A DNA stretch of 64,000 bases from Apostichopus japonicus (taxonomy: Eukaryota; Echinodermata; Holothuroidea; Aspidochirotida; Stichopodidae): assembly GCF_037975245.1 (NCBI RefSeq), contig NC_092580.1:12615501-12679500 (forward strand), in the 5' to 3' direction. Position numbers and translations under genes: made by a program. Positions 49,231-61,201 of this stretch are shown here, one piece after another. The notes below the pieces were generated by a model. The model did not search any database. It worked only from the letters and a program-made list of their open reading frames with translations, and had not been told where the DNA came from. How positions within the stretch are numbered: the stretch's first letter is position 1; every line of letters starts with the position of its first letter.

Positions 49231-52200
49231 TTATTGTTTATTATTACCCTTCATCGATTGCATGAACATCATTAGCATGTTTTGCATCTGCTGCTGTTGT
49301 TGTGCGAGGTGTTGCTGCATTTGTTGTTGTTGCTGCATAAATTGTTGCTGTGTCTGCTGTTGCTGTTGTTGAAAGAGTTCAAATCGTCGATCTCTTTCAG
49401 CTTCGTCCCTCTTCACCTCTGCTCTTCTCATGGCGAGCTCTTCCTTCCTCATCTCTCTTTCCAACTCCATCTTTTGATGCAAAAACTGAAGAGCATCACT
49501 CCCACTGTTTCTTTTTCTTGGCATATTTTCTTTATCTGCAAAATGCCTATGACAAAACAAGATAAAGGTACATCATGAATTTCTTCAATATGACAGACCT
49601 GGCAACCCATTTTTGAGACAGAATGAATCCATGCAATCATGCTTGTGTGTGTGCACATGTGTTTATCTGTATGTATGTGACACTGCTTGTAAACAAAAGA
49701 TGCAGGGTTCAACCCCTGTAATACTTTGCAAATTCAGCTGAGGTCAAATATTGAAACCTTTTTTTCTGAATACCGGTATACCAACCAACCAACCCCATTT
49801 GAGGTAATATGAGTCTCTCACCTCTTCCTTGTCTCCACAAATGATTCACAGGCCCTCTTCTGGACCTCTTGTCCATCGAGGCGCCTCTGCTCCTCTTCAC
49901 TAGCATTGGTCTTGGGGAGAAGCTCTGCATCATCTTCTTGGTTGGCCATGTCTTCCAGAAGCACCCTCAACTCCCTTTGGCTTTCCGTTTCCTCAGGGCT
50001 AATGCCTGAAGCCCTCTTATCTTGAGAGTTGTTCTTCTGCACCTTATTCTTGAGGCTGTTGTACCTATGATTAGAATGAAAAACCAAATTAGGAATGTAT
50101 TGAATCAAAAGAATAAGTGAATCGCCCAGAGGAACCCATCCCATAAAAAAAAGTCCCTGGTCAAAAGGTAAACAAACCCTCTGATTGGCTCAAAAGATAA
50201 CAATCTCTTTCTGGCCATGCCCCCTATATATCTTGTACACTTTTAACAATGAATATTCATGACCTATGGAAAAAAAAAACCAATGATGCAATCAAAGAAT
50301 CCAGACGGGTCTACCCTTGCGATACGTGCTAAACATCACCTACGTCTCGTCTCGCACTTGTCTGTACATGAAACGGAACCACTGAAATTACTGGGGTTAA
50401 ACCAAATTATAGTCTTAAGTTAAGAAATTGTCGTGAAAATGGAAGGCAACTATGTTCGTCTTGGTACAAACACAAACTTATGAGGGCTCTGAGGGCTATA
50501 TGAGGGTTGTGAGCTACATGACAGTACAGTATATAGGAAAGAATGCAATGGAAGGTAAAAAGTGAAACATAAATTACATAGGAACCACCAGCACCACCAA
50601 TTGAAATCCCAATTTTTTGGGAAAATGTAATTATTTAGTATGCTGGGAGGATTTTTCTTTTTCCTCTATGGTATTGTAGAGCATGAATTTAGCTTCTAGC
50701 CTCCTTAACATACCTGTCTCTGACAGCCCTTTGGTCCACCTTAAAGGACTGTTTTCTCAATTCGGTGGCCACTCCAGACCACACCTTGCCTCTTTCTAGA
50801 CTGCCCCTTCGGAACTGAAATGGGTTTTGCAAGGCAACTTCCTTGCAAAGAATTATATCTTTTGCCTCTGTCCATTTCATGAAAGTCCTGAAATAGATTT
50901 AGAAGTGTATTTTGAGATTTATTTAATATTATATTACAGCCCAATAGAGATCAATTTTAACTTGATTTCTCGAAAACAAAATGTCTGATATGCATCAAAC
51001 CTATAAGTATTCTTTATCTTTGTCAAAAATTAGAATGGTTCTTTCCTTGTTTTTCATTACAAAATCCTCAAAGCTGGTCCAATTTTCTGACAATCATAGA
51101 TGAACCATCTTACTGTAGATTTTGCTGGAAATCATTTCTAGCATACCTCTATCAGTGCATAGCACACACACAACATTTGAGCTCTAAACTTATTTATTTT
51201 TAAAATATGGTACTCTGATTTTGTTTCTCAAACAGGAATATGTCATATTTATGATGGTAAATGGGGTTGTATTTCCAATGGTAGAAAACATTGGAAAAAT
51301 GTAAGAAATAAACACAGTCTGCTTGTTTACAAAAAAGCATAAAAAATCCATACAAGACTATTAGACAATCCATACAAAACAGTACTGCATGTAGCAGTTA
51401 CATTTACCTGATTCTGTTTACTTTATCGTTGATATCGCATGTCAACATTGATTAGGTGCTATAAAATTGAATTTTGGGGCCAGTCATGTGCGGTTGAGTG
51501 GCCAGTACAGCCTTTCAACAATTAATAAAAATCCACACACTTGTTTTTCATAACCATTACAACCCTGGAGCGTAAACACAAATACTTTTTTTAATTGGAA
51601 ATCTATCATAATTGGTAATTATGTATGTATATTAGATCCACCTGCAAGCAGGCACTCACGAAAAAGCCTCATTGGCTTATCAAAGCCGCAAGCTGACCGA
51701 AGTCAGTGTCTTACATTTATATTTAAAGTCCATGATTATGAATTGTTAATTGTCAACAACTCTGTAACTGGATGACATACACTAATCTTGGAGTGACTTG
51801 AACCGGGGACCTTATGATTGAAAGGCACCGGCGTTAACCACTGAGCTAACACTCCACTTATACCTGCTGCTACTACTAGGTTTCTTTATTGAGGAACTTG
51901 AACCCGCTGAAGCTTCATTACTATCTGAGTTGACAGCAGGCTGTTGAAATATGATGGAAAAAATCAATCAAATATATAGTAACTCAAAGCAAAATATCCT
52001 CTGATATACAGTATGTCACAGTGGATTTGTTGGCAATGTATATAAAAGATTATGATGTTTCACTAATTTCGAGCAATCAAACACTCTAAATTATGCACAG
52101 TCTTTTCTGCAGCAGAATTCTTCTATTTTAAGAGAAGCTAATCATATAATACGAAAGAACTGGCATCAATCGTAAGTTGTGTTTTAAGCCAGGCTGATTC

Positions 52201-52607
52201 CATAATGGTGTTTAACAACCCAAATATGCATTATTGGCAAAAATAAGTTGGTGTTTGAGGTGGTATAGCCTTTGCCCCATATTTTGCGGGATGATTTTAT
52301 AGCTGACCTAGTAGAGGATTGCTTGTAAACGGTAGTGTGAGGGCTGACCCACTACACTCAGCCAGCTATGCCTAGGTCCTAGTTTAGGCCAGATGTTAAA
52401 TTGTTAGGCTGCCGCTACTTCAACTTGTCGATGTGAAAGTCTGTAGTGTATCCACCCAACAACAGTCAGAATTGAGGAGTATAATTAGTATACACACTGG
52501 CAGTACGTAAATTCCGAGCCATTTTATACTTAAACGTCAAATTTCGAATAGAAATACCAAGAACTTACTGAATTTGTAAGCTCGACTCGCCCAAATTGTT
52601 CGTCCAT
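49231..52607 (-). CDS. Harbinger Myb/SANT-like DNA-binding partner protein
   Basis: This is the second protein of the Harbinger element, expected to bind transposon ends and carry the nuclease to the nucleus. Minus-strand exons 52607-52569, 51940-51864, 50887-50714, 50064-49822 and 49546-49231 join in phase and give 282 aa. Residues 14-39 are Ser-rich. A Myb/SANT-like trihelix begins in exon 3 (FMKWTEAKD.., residues about 42-105), with the typical Trp in helix 1, KVWSGVATEL and RDRYNSLKNK. Residues about 200-240 are a charged helix (EREMRKEELAMRRAEVKRDE). The C-terminus is very Gln/Met-rich (about 240-280), likely a coiled coil. A SINE lies 8 bases inside intron 2. The frame is fully open. 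Confidence 0.85.
51615..51855 (-). repeat. tRNA-derived SINE inside the Harbinger element
   Basis: On the minus strand the head begins GGAGTGTTAGCTCAGTGG (A box) and continues to GGTTCAAGTC (B box-like); GGAGTG can pair with CACTCC at the end of the tRNA-like part. A non-tRNA body follows, including GGCTTTTTCGTGAGTGCC, to an AT-rich tail. The head family differs from that at the window start. It lies in intron 2 of the Myb-like gene, its first base only 8 bases after the exon 2 donor junction. Confidence 0.75.
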
Positions 52608-53977
52608 CTTGACAATAACAACAAAATTGTGACGTCACATGTTATCGAAGTTGCCGTTTTCACGACAACGGGAAATACCCTGGACACCCGGTGTAAAATT
52701 TCAGGGACAACGGGAAGTCGACGTAGACGCATGCGCATAACACATACGTGTCGTCATTTCGTTGTAGAGAGCTCCGCGTCGTGAAATCTAAAGCTGCCTA
52801 ACAACTCCCTGGTACTACTTATTGTTATGACTAGTGCTCTTGCCGTGCTCAGGGGGTATCACTATCGACCAATTGTCGGACACCCTCTTAGCCCTATCCG
52901 TAATTAGTATATTGTACCGCAGTTAATGTAGTGACGGTAGTCGAAATATTTACTGTAATTGTATATTCTCCTGTTTAATGCGAAGTCTCGTCATGTGATT
53001 ATAGTTATGAAAGATATACATGTTGAATAAAAAGATTTTCGTCAGTTTAGTGATGTGAATCGTATCACTGAGCCGAATGGAAGGCACACTTGAGCGGTGC
53101 ATCCCACCCAACACGTTATAGAGTTGTTGTCCGACCAAACATCAGCTGAAGAGTTGAGAAACCTGAACATGATAGGATATTACGTTTCGAACGATAACGA
53201 GTAGTATATAGCATATTTTATGATCGGTGAGTGTTTTTTTTATGAGTTATAACAAGACAATGATATATAGTTAGAATTAAATAGCATTTTTAAAACCCGA
53301 CCTTCAATCATTGTCAAGTTAACGTTGCAGTTACGACGTATATACAATCTGTGCTGAATTCGTGTAAGGGGACCTAGCCTAATACAAGAATTTTAGCTTT
53401 AACTGACATTACGTAAAATGATTTCATTACTTCATAATTCTGTCACATTGTATTACTTCTCGGTTCCTTAAAATAGCCGGTGACGAGTGTGAACAATGGT
53501 TCTGTGTATAAGCTTAATGTAGGTGTGTAAGGAGAAACATGAGACATGTTAAATTGATCCATGTTCAATGAATGGCCACCATGTTGCTTATTTATACTAT
53601 AGAGAACAGGATTTGTTAAGATGCATATATTATACCTTCAAATAGTACTAGCAAAGATACAGTAGGCAACCTAAACTTTTGCAGTCAAGCAGATCGAGTT
53701 ACATATTTCATGAGGTTGAATGCATTTCAGGTATATGCTGATCAAATTGTGGTTTTATAAGCTATTAAAATCCAATGCTAAAGTGCGTCAATTATGAGCC
53801 CACCATGCTACTGTACATTGTTTGATGTTATACTGTTATGTGTAAGTTATAACCAGTACAGTAGGCTATGGCTACTAATCATATCAGTAATGTATCCCAA
53901 GGTTCTTTCCTGCCAATTGGGGTGGATTGGTCAGCCTATTACTAGTATATTATATTGTGCATATTTGTTTGGTACAG

Positions 53978-54557
53978 GTTCTGTGTCATCACACTTGGTA
54001 ATGGAGGCCACTGGCATCCCAGGTACAGGATCCGCTGCTGTAATGGTCTCGTTGGTGAGTACATAGGCGGTTATGTATCATAAGTGATTGAGAATAGAGA
54101 TCCCAAATATTGCCGACTAGTTATTACCTGTTGGTGAGTGTGAAAGATTTGGACACAGAGTACAGTTGACTTCCATGATTATGTTGTCATACTTTAACCA
54201 GAACCTCTATGTATATATTACCGAATAACCTATGTTAGGTTCATTAAAATGTCATGGTACCACTGTCTGATATTTAGAGGTAATGTTTCCTCAATGATAG
54301 TTAAGCTCAATGTTATTGTCATTTGGAACAAGGGTAAATAGTCCCAAGTGTGTCCTTTGAATTGTATCATCGTCCATGTAATTAGTATTGTTGTTGTGAC
54401 ATATTATAGTAGTATTTTCATTCATGTTAACAATGATTTCAGTTGTAAGTTGTAACATGGGAAAGAGTTATTTGGTGCTCACTTTGATATTCATATTTGA
54501 TGTTATTCATGTTGCAGGTTCTTGTACTTACATTGTGTTCTTGTTCATGTTATTGAT
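53978..54557 (+). CDS. Candidate 3' exon pair, unrecognised
   Basis: A 77-base segment (53978-54054) is bounded by a TTTGGTACAG acceptor and a GTGAGT donor and encodes VMEATGIPGTGSAAVMVSL. A second segment (54519-54557) follows a TGTTGCAG acceptor and continues in phase with VLVLTLCSCSCY and a stop. Together they would form a hydrophobic C-terminus, such as a membrane anchor. An AATAAA lies at 55131-55136. No upstream exon or start was found and no family was recognised; it could be a non-coding transcript or chance. Confidence 0.22.
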
Positions 54558-55130
54558 ATGGATTGATGGTTCATGATTGTCCAATAGAATCCTATTTCAG
54601 ATCGGAAAACGGGTTATTCTAGTGCATTCTGGAAAATGGTCTGTGGTGATCACATGACAAAATGTGAGGGCGCTATTTCACATACTTTACTTTCCTTTCA
54701 TTATATATGCATTAGCTGATGGGTTTGAACCAGTGTGTTCTACTCTTGTGAGTTAAGATGTACTCCCACCCAAGAAGTGGTGATTGGTTAAATATTGACG
54801 ACTCATTGATTGATCATTATGAACAGTTACGTGGTGGTCATGTGGATAATTATTATATGTATTAGTTGTTGCATTCTTTAATGGACATAGAGGTGATGAT
54901 CTAGTGCCCATGTATCTTGGTATTCCCAAAATTTTACTTTCATGTTTTGGGGTGCACGGACAAATAACTAAAGTTATGTATGTGACCAATTCTTCTGACT
55001 GTGTGACGTAAATATGTATCTGTGCTCGGGTATTTATTACAAGCACTAATATCATGTTATATTGTTGTACATGTTTCTATAATCCTGTTCTCGTGTACAT
55101 TTTAATTCACATATTTAAGAGGCTGTTGTT

Positions 55131-55136
55131 AATAAA
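55131..55136 (+). terminator. Possible polyadenylation signal
   Basis: AATAAA on the plus strand, about 570 bases after the stop of the candidate exon pair at 53978-54557. It is meaningful only if that candidate is real. Confidence 0.2.
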
Positions 55137-55657
55137 TCGACAGAAACTCTAACCTCTGGTGTTGCCCTTATTTCTGTAACCAATTCTATAATCGACAGTC
55201 TTACCCATCTTGTCCTAGCCTTCCTTCGTGGGTGCACGTCCCTTCAATACGATTCCGTTACCGTCAAGCTACTAAATGACTGCTCACTTGAAGCAGCTAA
55301 CATCACGATTGTATCGAAAAATTCTATACAAAGTACGCCCTGTATCATCGCGATATTATTTTTTTCCGGAGGGCAGTCTTCTCCCTGCCCCCCACCCCTC
55401 CCCCACCTGCTGTTTGTAGTGTCACTAAACTACGAGATGTAACCATGGATGATGCAAGTACAATCTAACATAATGATCCACAATCATCACTTACCCATCC
55501 TTCTTTTTCTGATGAAACTTATAGCCATAGATGTTCAAGTTGTATTTTCTATGAAATGTGTTATATTGCGGGAATTTTGAATCCTACGGGTTGACGGGGC
55601 TGTACAACAACATTCGAATATCGCCGGTACTTGTCTAAGTGGGGGTGGTGTGCATCT

Positions 55658-55828
55658 ACCCATATGGGTTTGCCCATCTCTTTCCCATATGGCACCCATA
55701 AAGGTTGACCCAAGTAGGGTCCACATATGGGTTAACCCATGTCACGGTGGGTCCCATATGGGTAAAATATGGGTGACTTAATTGTGCGCAGATGGCCCAT
55801 CAATTTCCCATATGAGGCCCATATGGGC
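55658..55828. repeat. Cluster of CCCATATGGG palindromes
   Basis: Within 171 bases the palindromic word CCCATATGGG or a close variant occurs at 55658-55669, 55684-55693, 55723-55732, 55753-55762, 55807-55814 and 55817-55828. Half-words such as ATGGGTTAACCCAT lie between them. Spacing is irregular, so it is not a simple tandem array. No open frame is associated. Confidence 0.75.
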
Positions 55829-58800
55829 TTGCTAACCAGGAAGCTCTTCACGCTAAATGACAAGTAACAGCGACAGAAGCGACAAATACAAGCACAGAAT
55901 ACAGACAGGTTAATGAGCATGGTGAAAACAAAGAGATAGATGTAAGAGGATTAGTAGACAAGGGATGGAGATGAATCTCTTCCATTACATTGCCTTTTAG
56001 AAAGAAATGTTTTGATTTGATTTATTACGTTTTCTTCATTTCGTCGGCAGTTCCTTCAAATAGGAATCTAAGAGCAAGCAGTAGGTAGAATAAGTGATTA
56101 AAAGTTACCATTTCTTTTGCCTACGACCATATCACGTTGAATACCCTTCTTGCCTATGTTTATGGAGCGCTGGTAAAGTTCCCTCCAAATTCAAGGAAAA
56201 AAAATAGCGGTTTGTAATGAAAACCTTCCACAAAAGTATACATATATAGTGTGTGTATACTCTGCCCTTTCCTATCCTCCCCCCCCCCCCTCCACATCAG
56301 CCCTCTTTCGACAAAAGAGTGTGCCTTTACACAAAGAGCCAGTTTCGTCTTGAGTTTCGTGTTCGGTACTGTCTGACTGTTAAATGATCAAAACCATAAG
56401 GCTCAACAGTAATGGTCCCTCTGGTGCGTTAGAAGGGTAGTATTGTTTGTACTTTAAAACTGTACTGACATAGCGTCCTCTATTCTGAAAGTTTATGTCG
56501 GCTACTCCTAAGAGCATTTTTCAGTTTAGTTTTGACAGTTTCATCCTGTCCAGAAAGGTTTGTTCATCCTGTGCCTTCACAAAGATTGTGGACTTGGATA
56601 TTACAAATATTAACTTGATTCCCCCCCCCCCACACACACACAAACACTCCGTCCAAAATATCGACGATAATTATTAAAACGTTCTACATGAATGTTGACC
56701 AGGGTATGCATGAGACTGCTTATAATTTTTTACTTTTTTCGAAGAAAAACCCAACTCGGCGTTTAGATGTCACAGAATCTATTAAAATAAGCCAATGCTA
56801 GTATAGCTTTTTCTAAGTAAGATAGTGTCCGAACATATTGAATCATTAATGCAATTACCATAAATATTGTTTGAGCTCAAGTATATGGGGCACAGGTGGA
56901 GACGACAACCTGTAGACACTACCATAGTTATGATCAAGAATTTTTATTCCAGTCAACGCTATTGCAATACAGCCCCCCCCCCCGCCCAACCCCCACCTCG
57001 ATATATTTGGAAGATGCCTTAAGTGGGACAATGGAGTCGGTTTGCTGAATCTTTTCTTTGATTTTATACAGTGGACTCATAAATATAAGAAACAAAGATG
57101 AAACTAGTCTAAAAGTAGTTTTTTTTTGGAATGTGCCAGTAGTGGATCTCTTACCTTTGCAAACAGTCTATAAGATCCATCCTTATACGCGTGGAGTGAT
57201 CCAAATGTTAGTCACGTTTAAAAGAATGACACGTGTTCTGTAAAAGACTCAATATAGGCTACTTTGAAGGAATCCTACGTTGGTGGTTGCATCGATATAA
57301 TAAATGTTCAGTAAAGATATATGGCAATAACATCGTAGATGATAAGGGGTCGGAGTGAGGGAGTTGGGAGGATGCTAGGGGGGGGGGTAGGTGAGGTAGG
57401 AGTGTTTGATCATGGGGAGAAATACTCAATGATAAGATCTCTACCCAACTTTGGTTGGATGCATGAGAAACCGAGTGTTGGGTATAGAATATATGCCGAA
57501 CCTTTTTAGGTGTATATGTAGCAGGCTAAAGTAATGATAATTTCCGTTTAGGTGGTTCTTTTAAATAACCGTTCATTATATTCCGTCAAGTGTATAATTA
57601 GATCAATGTTCACTTTTGTTGTAACGTTATTATAGAAAGAAACGTTAGGTCCATAACAACAGTTTGTACACGTTCAGTATGTGCAAACAAAATTTATGTA
57701 TCCCTTTGTTTATATTTACATTTATCAACAGAAGCAAAAGAGGAAGTGGCTCATTTCGTTTTTATATTTTGTAATTTGTTACACCCCAGGTTACATCCAG
57801 TTAGAACAAAATGTTAGCAGAATTGATCAAACTAGTATGTAGGCAGGACAAGGTCACCCAAAGTATACAGCTAAACATGTAGGTAATATGCCGGTAGCCA
57901 AAGTTCAATTGATTCCATTTATGAGAGGAGAGGGGGCACAACAGTTGGTTGAGGTGCGTCCGGTTTTCTGATAGGGTAAGGTGGGGGGGGGGGGGGACTT
58001 AGGCGTAAAATGGTGCTATCATTTCCATCATTGTAACTAAATGTGTGTGGTACAATTAGTTTAAATTTTGCCAGTCTATATCAGAGCGACAAACATTTCA
58101 GCCAGATTGTTACACCCCATCGCCTAAGTGTCACATGTTCATGATCTTAAATGTCATCAATATATGAGATCTTAACCCGAAATTTAGCACGGAACAAACA
58201 AATGTCTACATAAGGTATTAAAACTTCTTTACCATAAAGCGGATGTAGTCAGGATTAGACAGGGGTGGGGGGGGGGGGGGTGGTAGGTTACATTATACGG
58301 ATGTTCTATATCTTGACATATATGAATTGATCTATAACTATACAGGTCGGACAAAACAGTGGGTATCATATAGGCCTGCATTGGCAGACACTATAGTCAC
58401 AAAATGGCAGTAACCTATTCAAACAGACAGCGCATTGGTCAAGGTGTAACGATTGAAAAAAGAGTTGCTATGACAACCATAGCACCAACATGAAAGGTCG
58501 CCCATTCAGTATTGTAGAAAGAACGGAAATGGTAACCGATGGTCAAACGTTTAATCCCATTCAATACCTGGACTTATTCAATATGTGTTAATAGTCGCCT
58601 ATACATATCACATTCACCCTGCATTGCCGCAATGTATATACTTCCGGTGAATTATAAAGGCTCAGGAAAAGTGATAAAATGCGATTTGTGAATAGCTTTT
58701 AGGCAAGTTGCCAACGCTGCCTTGTAGGTTTGATTGTTACTATGAGATATAGAAAATTAATTCCATTGGGTTATGTCCAATGTTGGAACATGTCCAAACT

Positions 58801-60080
58801 ATGACGAGTGTACATAATTTAGTTGACTATTTTATTTGCCTGAAGAAGTGCGGAGGACTTTTTGTTCCCTCATATGTAATGTATATATAGCTGAAAATAT
58901 CATTACTCCATAATGTAGTACTATTGAAAGGGTCATTGAAGCGTCGTTAACACTATGTAGGACACGGCACAGTACGATACAAACAGAAAGTAGTCTGTGG
59001 TCAGACTGCATGCTATATACACTGATGCGATACATCCATCGTCGATCATCGTATTACTTTGAGGGCAATCATGGTCCTTACCTCTCTTAAGTAACCAGTA
59101 ATAATGGTAATAATGGGGTACATGGGCCTACACTTCACCTAACGACACAATAACGAATCATGTTGGCAACGGTATAACGTGTGTGGAACAACTTGGATAA
59201 AACTGAATTAGTTTCTCTTCTTTCTTGCTGTTTTTCTTTTCCTTCCATTTTTATTCGTCTTTGTAATTCAGGGGTATGTTAAACTCGCAATAGCAGACTT
59301 TTCGTCAAAAGAAGTCATTAATGGACTGCAAGGCAACAAATCTTATTGTTCACAGAGGTTAATTACGCTCATACACTACAACGCGTACAAGAGAATAAGA
59401 TGTAGGCATGCATATCCTATGGGCATTCGGTTGTGCTCCTCCATATACAAGTGCTTCTGATTGGACAATCCAAAAACATCATTGTCGGATCATACATAGC
59501 ATTGTGAACGGGTCTTAATGGTTGAAACATGAAACTGGCATTGTTCCTGCAGGATGAATGTTAGAAAGGATAAAATGCGGTCTGGAAAGGGTGAAGGTTA
59601 AGTACTATGAGGTGAAGGGTGTATACTATAAGATAATAGATAGGTTGAAGGGCAGAAGTGAAAGTGAGCCTGCTAGACATTTCTGCAGACCTTGTTTAAC
59701 TGCACTGACGTCACGATCTAACTTTATGTAGTGAACTCTTGATGTATCGAAATTTGTTTTCGCGGTACGGGAAGGGGACGGATGTGACAGTTAGAGCGAC
59801 TATATAACGTGAATCAAAAGGAAGCACCACTATATGTTTGTACCAAAATTCAGTAAGTTGAAGAGTGCTCTCAAAAATTTATGTCACCATTTGAAATTGT
59901 CAACCCCAAAAATTGTCACATATTATGAATATTTTTATTATTACGCAAATAGTTATTGCAAAACTTGCAAATTATATATGATTCAAAGTTTGTTATTGTA
60001 ATTTTGACACCAAGTTAGTATAGTTCTTTTTTCTCACTAGATGTTACAGTTTCATTCTTAGCTGATCATAACCCGTCTAT

Positions 60081-61193
60081 CAGTGGCGGCGGAACCGGGG
60101 GGGCTTGGGGGGGGGGGGCTCAGCCCCCCCAATGAAAAAGTTGAGGGGGCAAATGCATGATAAGCCCCCCCCCCAATATTTACCAAGGCTCCGAAACGTG
60201 CATCTGCCCATTTTTCAATGCATACTTGTCGATCTGTCCGATGCACACGTATAATATATAGGTGTAATAATTTTAGTAATTGCTGGGGGACCCTGGTCCC
60301 TCGGCCCGTCCCCTGGCTATAGACCACATTGTCACCCCAACCGCGTCTTCACGCCCCGTGAAAAGTGGAAGCAGTGAGTGTGAGTACCGGTAAGCGTAAC
60401 ACAACTTCGTCTTAGGCCAATGACTTGCCTCATTTCAGCCAGTTCTCCAACATCCCCTTACTTAGTGGCGGAGCGTCCATATATACAGTCAGGGGGCGGA
60501 TCCACCCCCCCCCCCCTCCTGACGGACTCAAATGGACTGCTGGCGCCCTTTTCAGCTTTTCACTACTTTTAACTTATTCGCGATTATTGACTATTTTATT
60601 GCGCTCTCATATACCTATTGACATTTGTCATATTCTGTTGGTGTATAATTTTCCGACAAAATGGCGACAACACCTATTTATTCTCCGTTTATCTGCAAAT
60701 TAGCAAGGCCCGGAAAGGGTCATTTCCTGCAATCTAGGGAGTAACTTTACTCAAAAATTTTCTGTACGCTCCGCGCCAACCTGTGGTGGCGCTCCGCTTA
60801 GATAGTGTCGAAAGCGCCCCTACAGACCATTCTTGCCCCCCCCCCCCCCTGACCAATACCCCTAGCTCCGCCACTGCCCTTACTACACTCAAAAACGTCT
60901 TTGCGAGTACACTACGAGTAATAGCTACTCTCTTAAAACACCATCGAATATACAAATTACAATGTTTTTACAGACTTTTACGTGCAATCTGAGAAATTGC
61001 AGGCTTGAGACCCATATTTTAGGGCTAGGTATTCGCAGCATAAAACACTCGGGAAGTGCCGTTTCCGGCCACCTGGGGGTTTGAAAATACCCAAAATTTT
61101 CTTGTACGCTCCGCGCCAACCGGTGGTGGCGCTCCGCTTAGATAGTCTCCACACATTAGCCCCCCCAATAATTTTTCCGTTCCGCCGCGCCTG
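60081..61193. mobile_element. hAT-like MITE, outer element of a nested pair
   Basis: The left end CAGTGGCGGCGGAACCGG and the reverse complement of the right end CAGGCGCGGCGGAACGG are flanked by the perfect 8-bp repeat CCGTCTAT at 60073-60080 and 61194-61201. Removing the inserted element and its duplication leaves about 690 bases. Long G and C runs follow the left end. No transposase frame is present. Confidence 0.85.
60463..60876. mobile_element. hAT-like MITE, inserted inside the outer element
   Basis: The left end TAGTGGCGGAGC and the reverse complement of the right end CAGTGGCGGAGC pair with one mismatch. They are flanked by the perfect 8-bp repeat CCCTTACT at 60455-60462 and 60877-60884. 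The element is 414 bp, non-coding and younger than the element it interrupts. Confidence 0.85.
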
Positions 61194-61201
61194 CCGTCTA
61201 T

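Larger units (their letters stand above)
45381..52798. mobile_element. Complete PIF/Harbinger DNA transposon
   Basis: The left end GGAGCTTTAGATTGCACGAC and the reverse complement of the right end GGCAGCTTTAGATTTCACGA both continue into CGACGCGGAG; they pair over about 26 bases with one mismatch and one indel. The element is flanked by TAA at 45378-45380 and 52799-52801, the 3-bp duplication typical of this superfamily. Inside, a plus-strand DDE nuclease gene and a minus-strand Myb/SANT-like gene are convergent, the standard two-gene Harbinger layout. Both have open frames and good splice sites, so the 7418-bp element may be autonomous. A SINE sits in an intron of the second gene. Confidence 0.92.
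52802..60072. other. Gene-poor spacer right of the Harbinger element
   Basis: No recognised host gene. A weak two-exon candidate lies at 53978-54557, and CATATG palindromes at 55658-55828. C or G runs occur near 55385, 56279, 56623, 56973, 57380, 57984 and 58265. The repeated phrase GTTACACCCCA at 57779 and 58109 may belong to a decayed element. The remainder is unique-looking AT-rich DNA in which nothing could be named. Confidence 0.45.
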
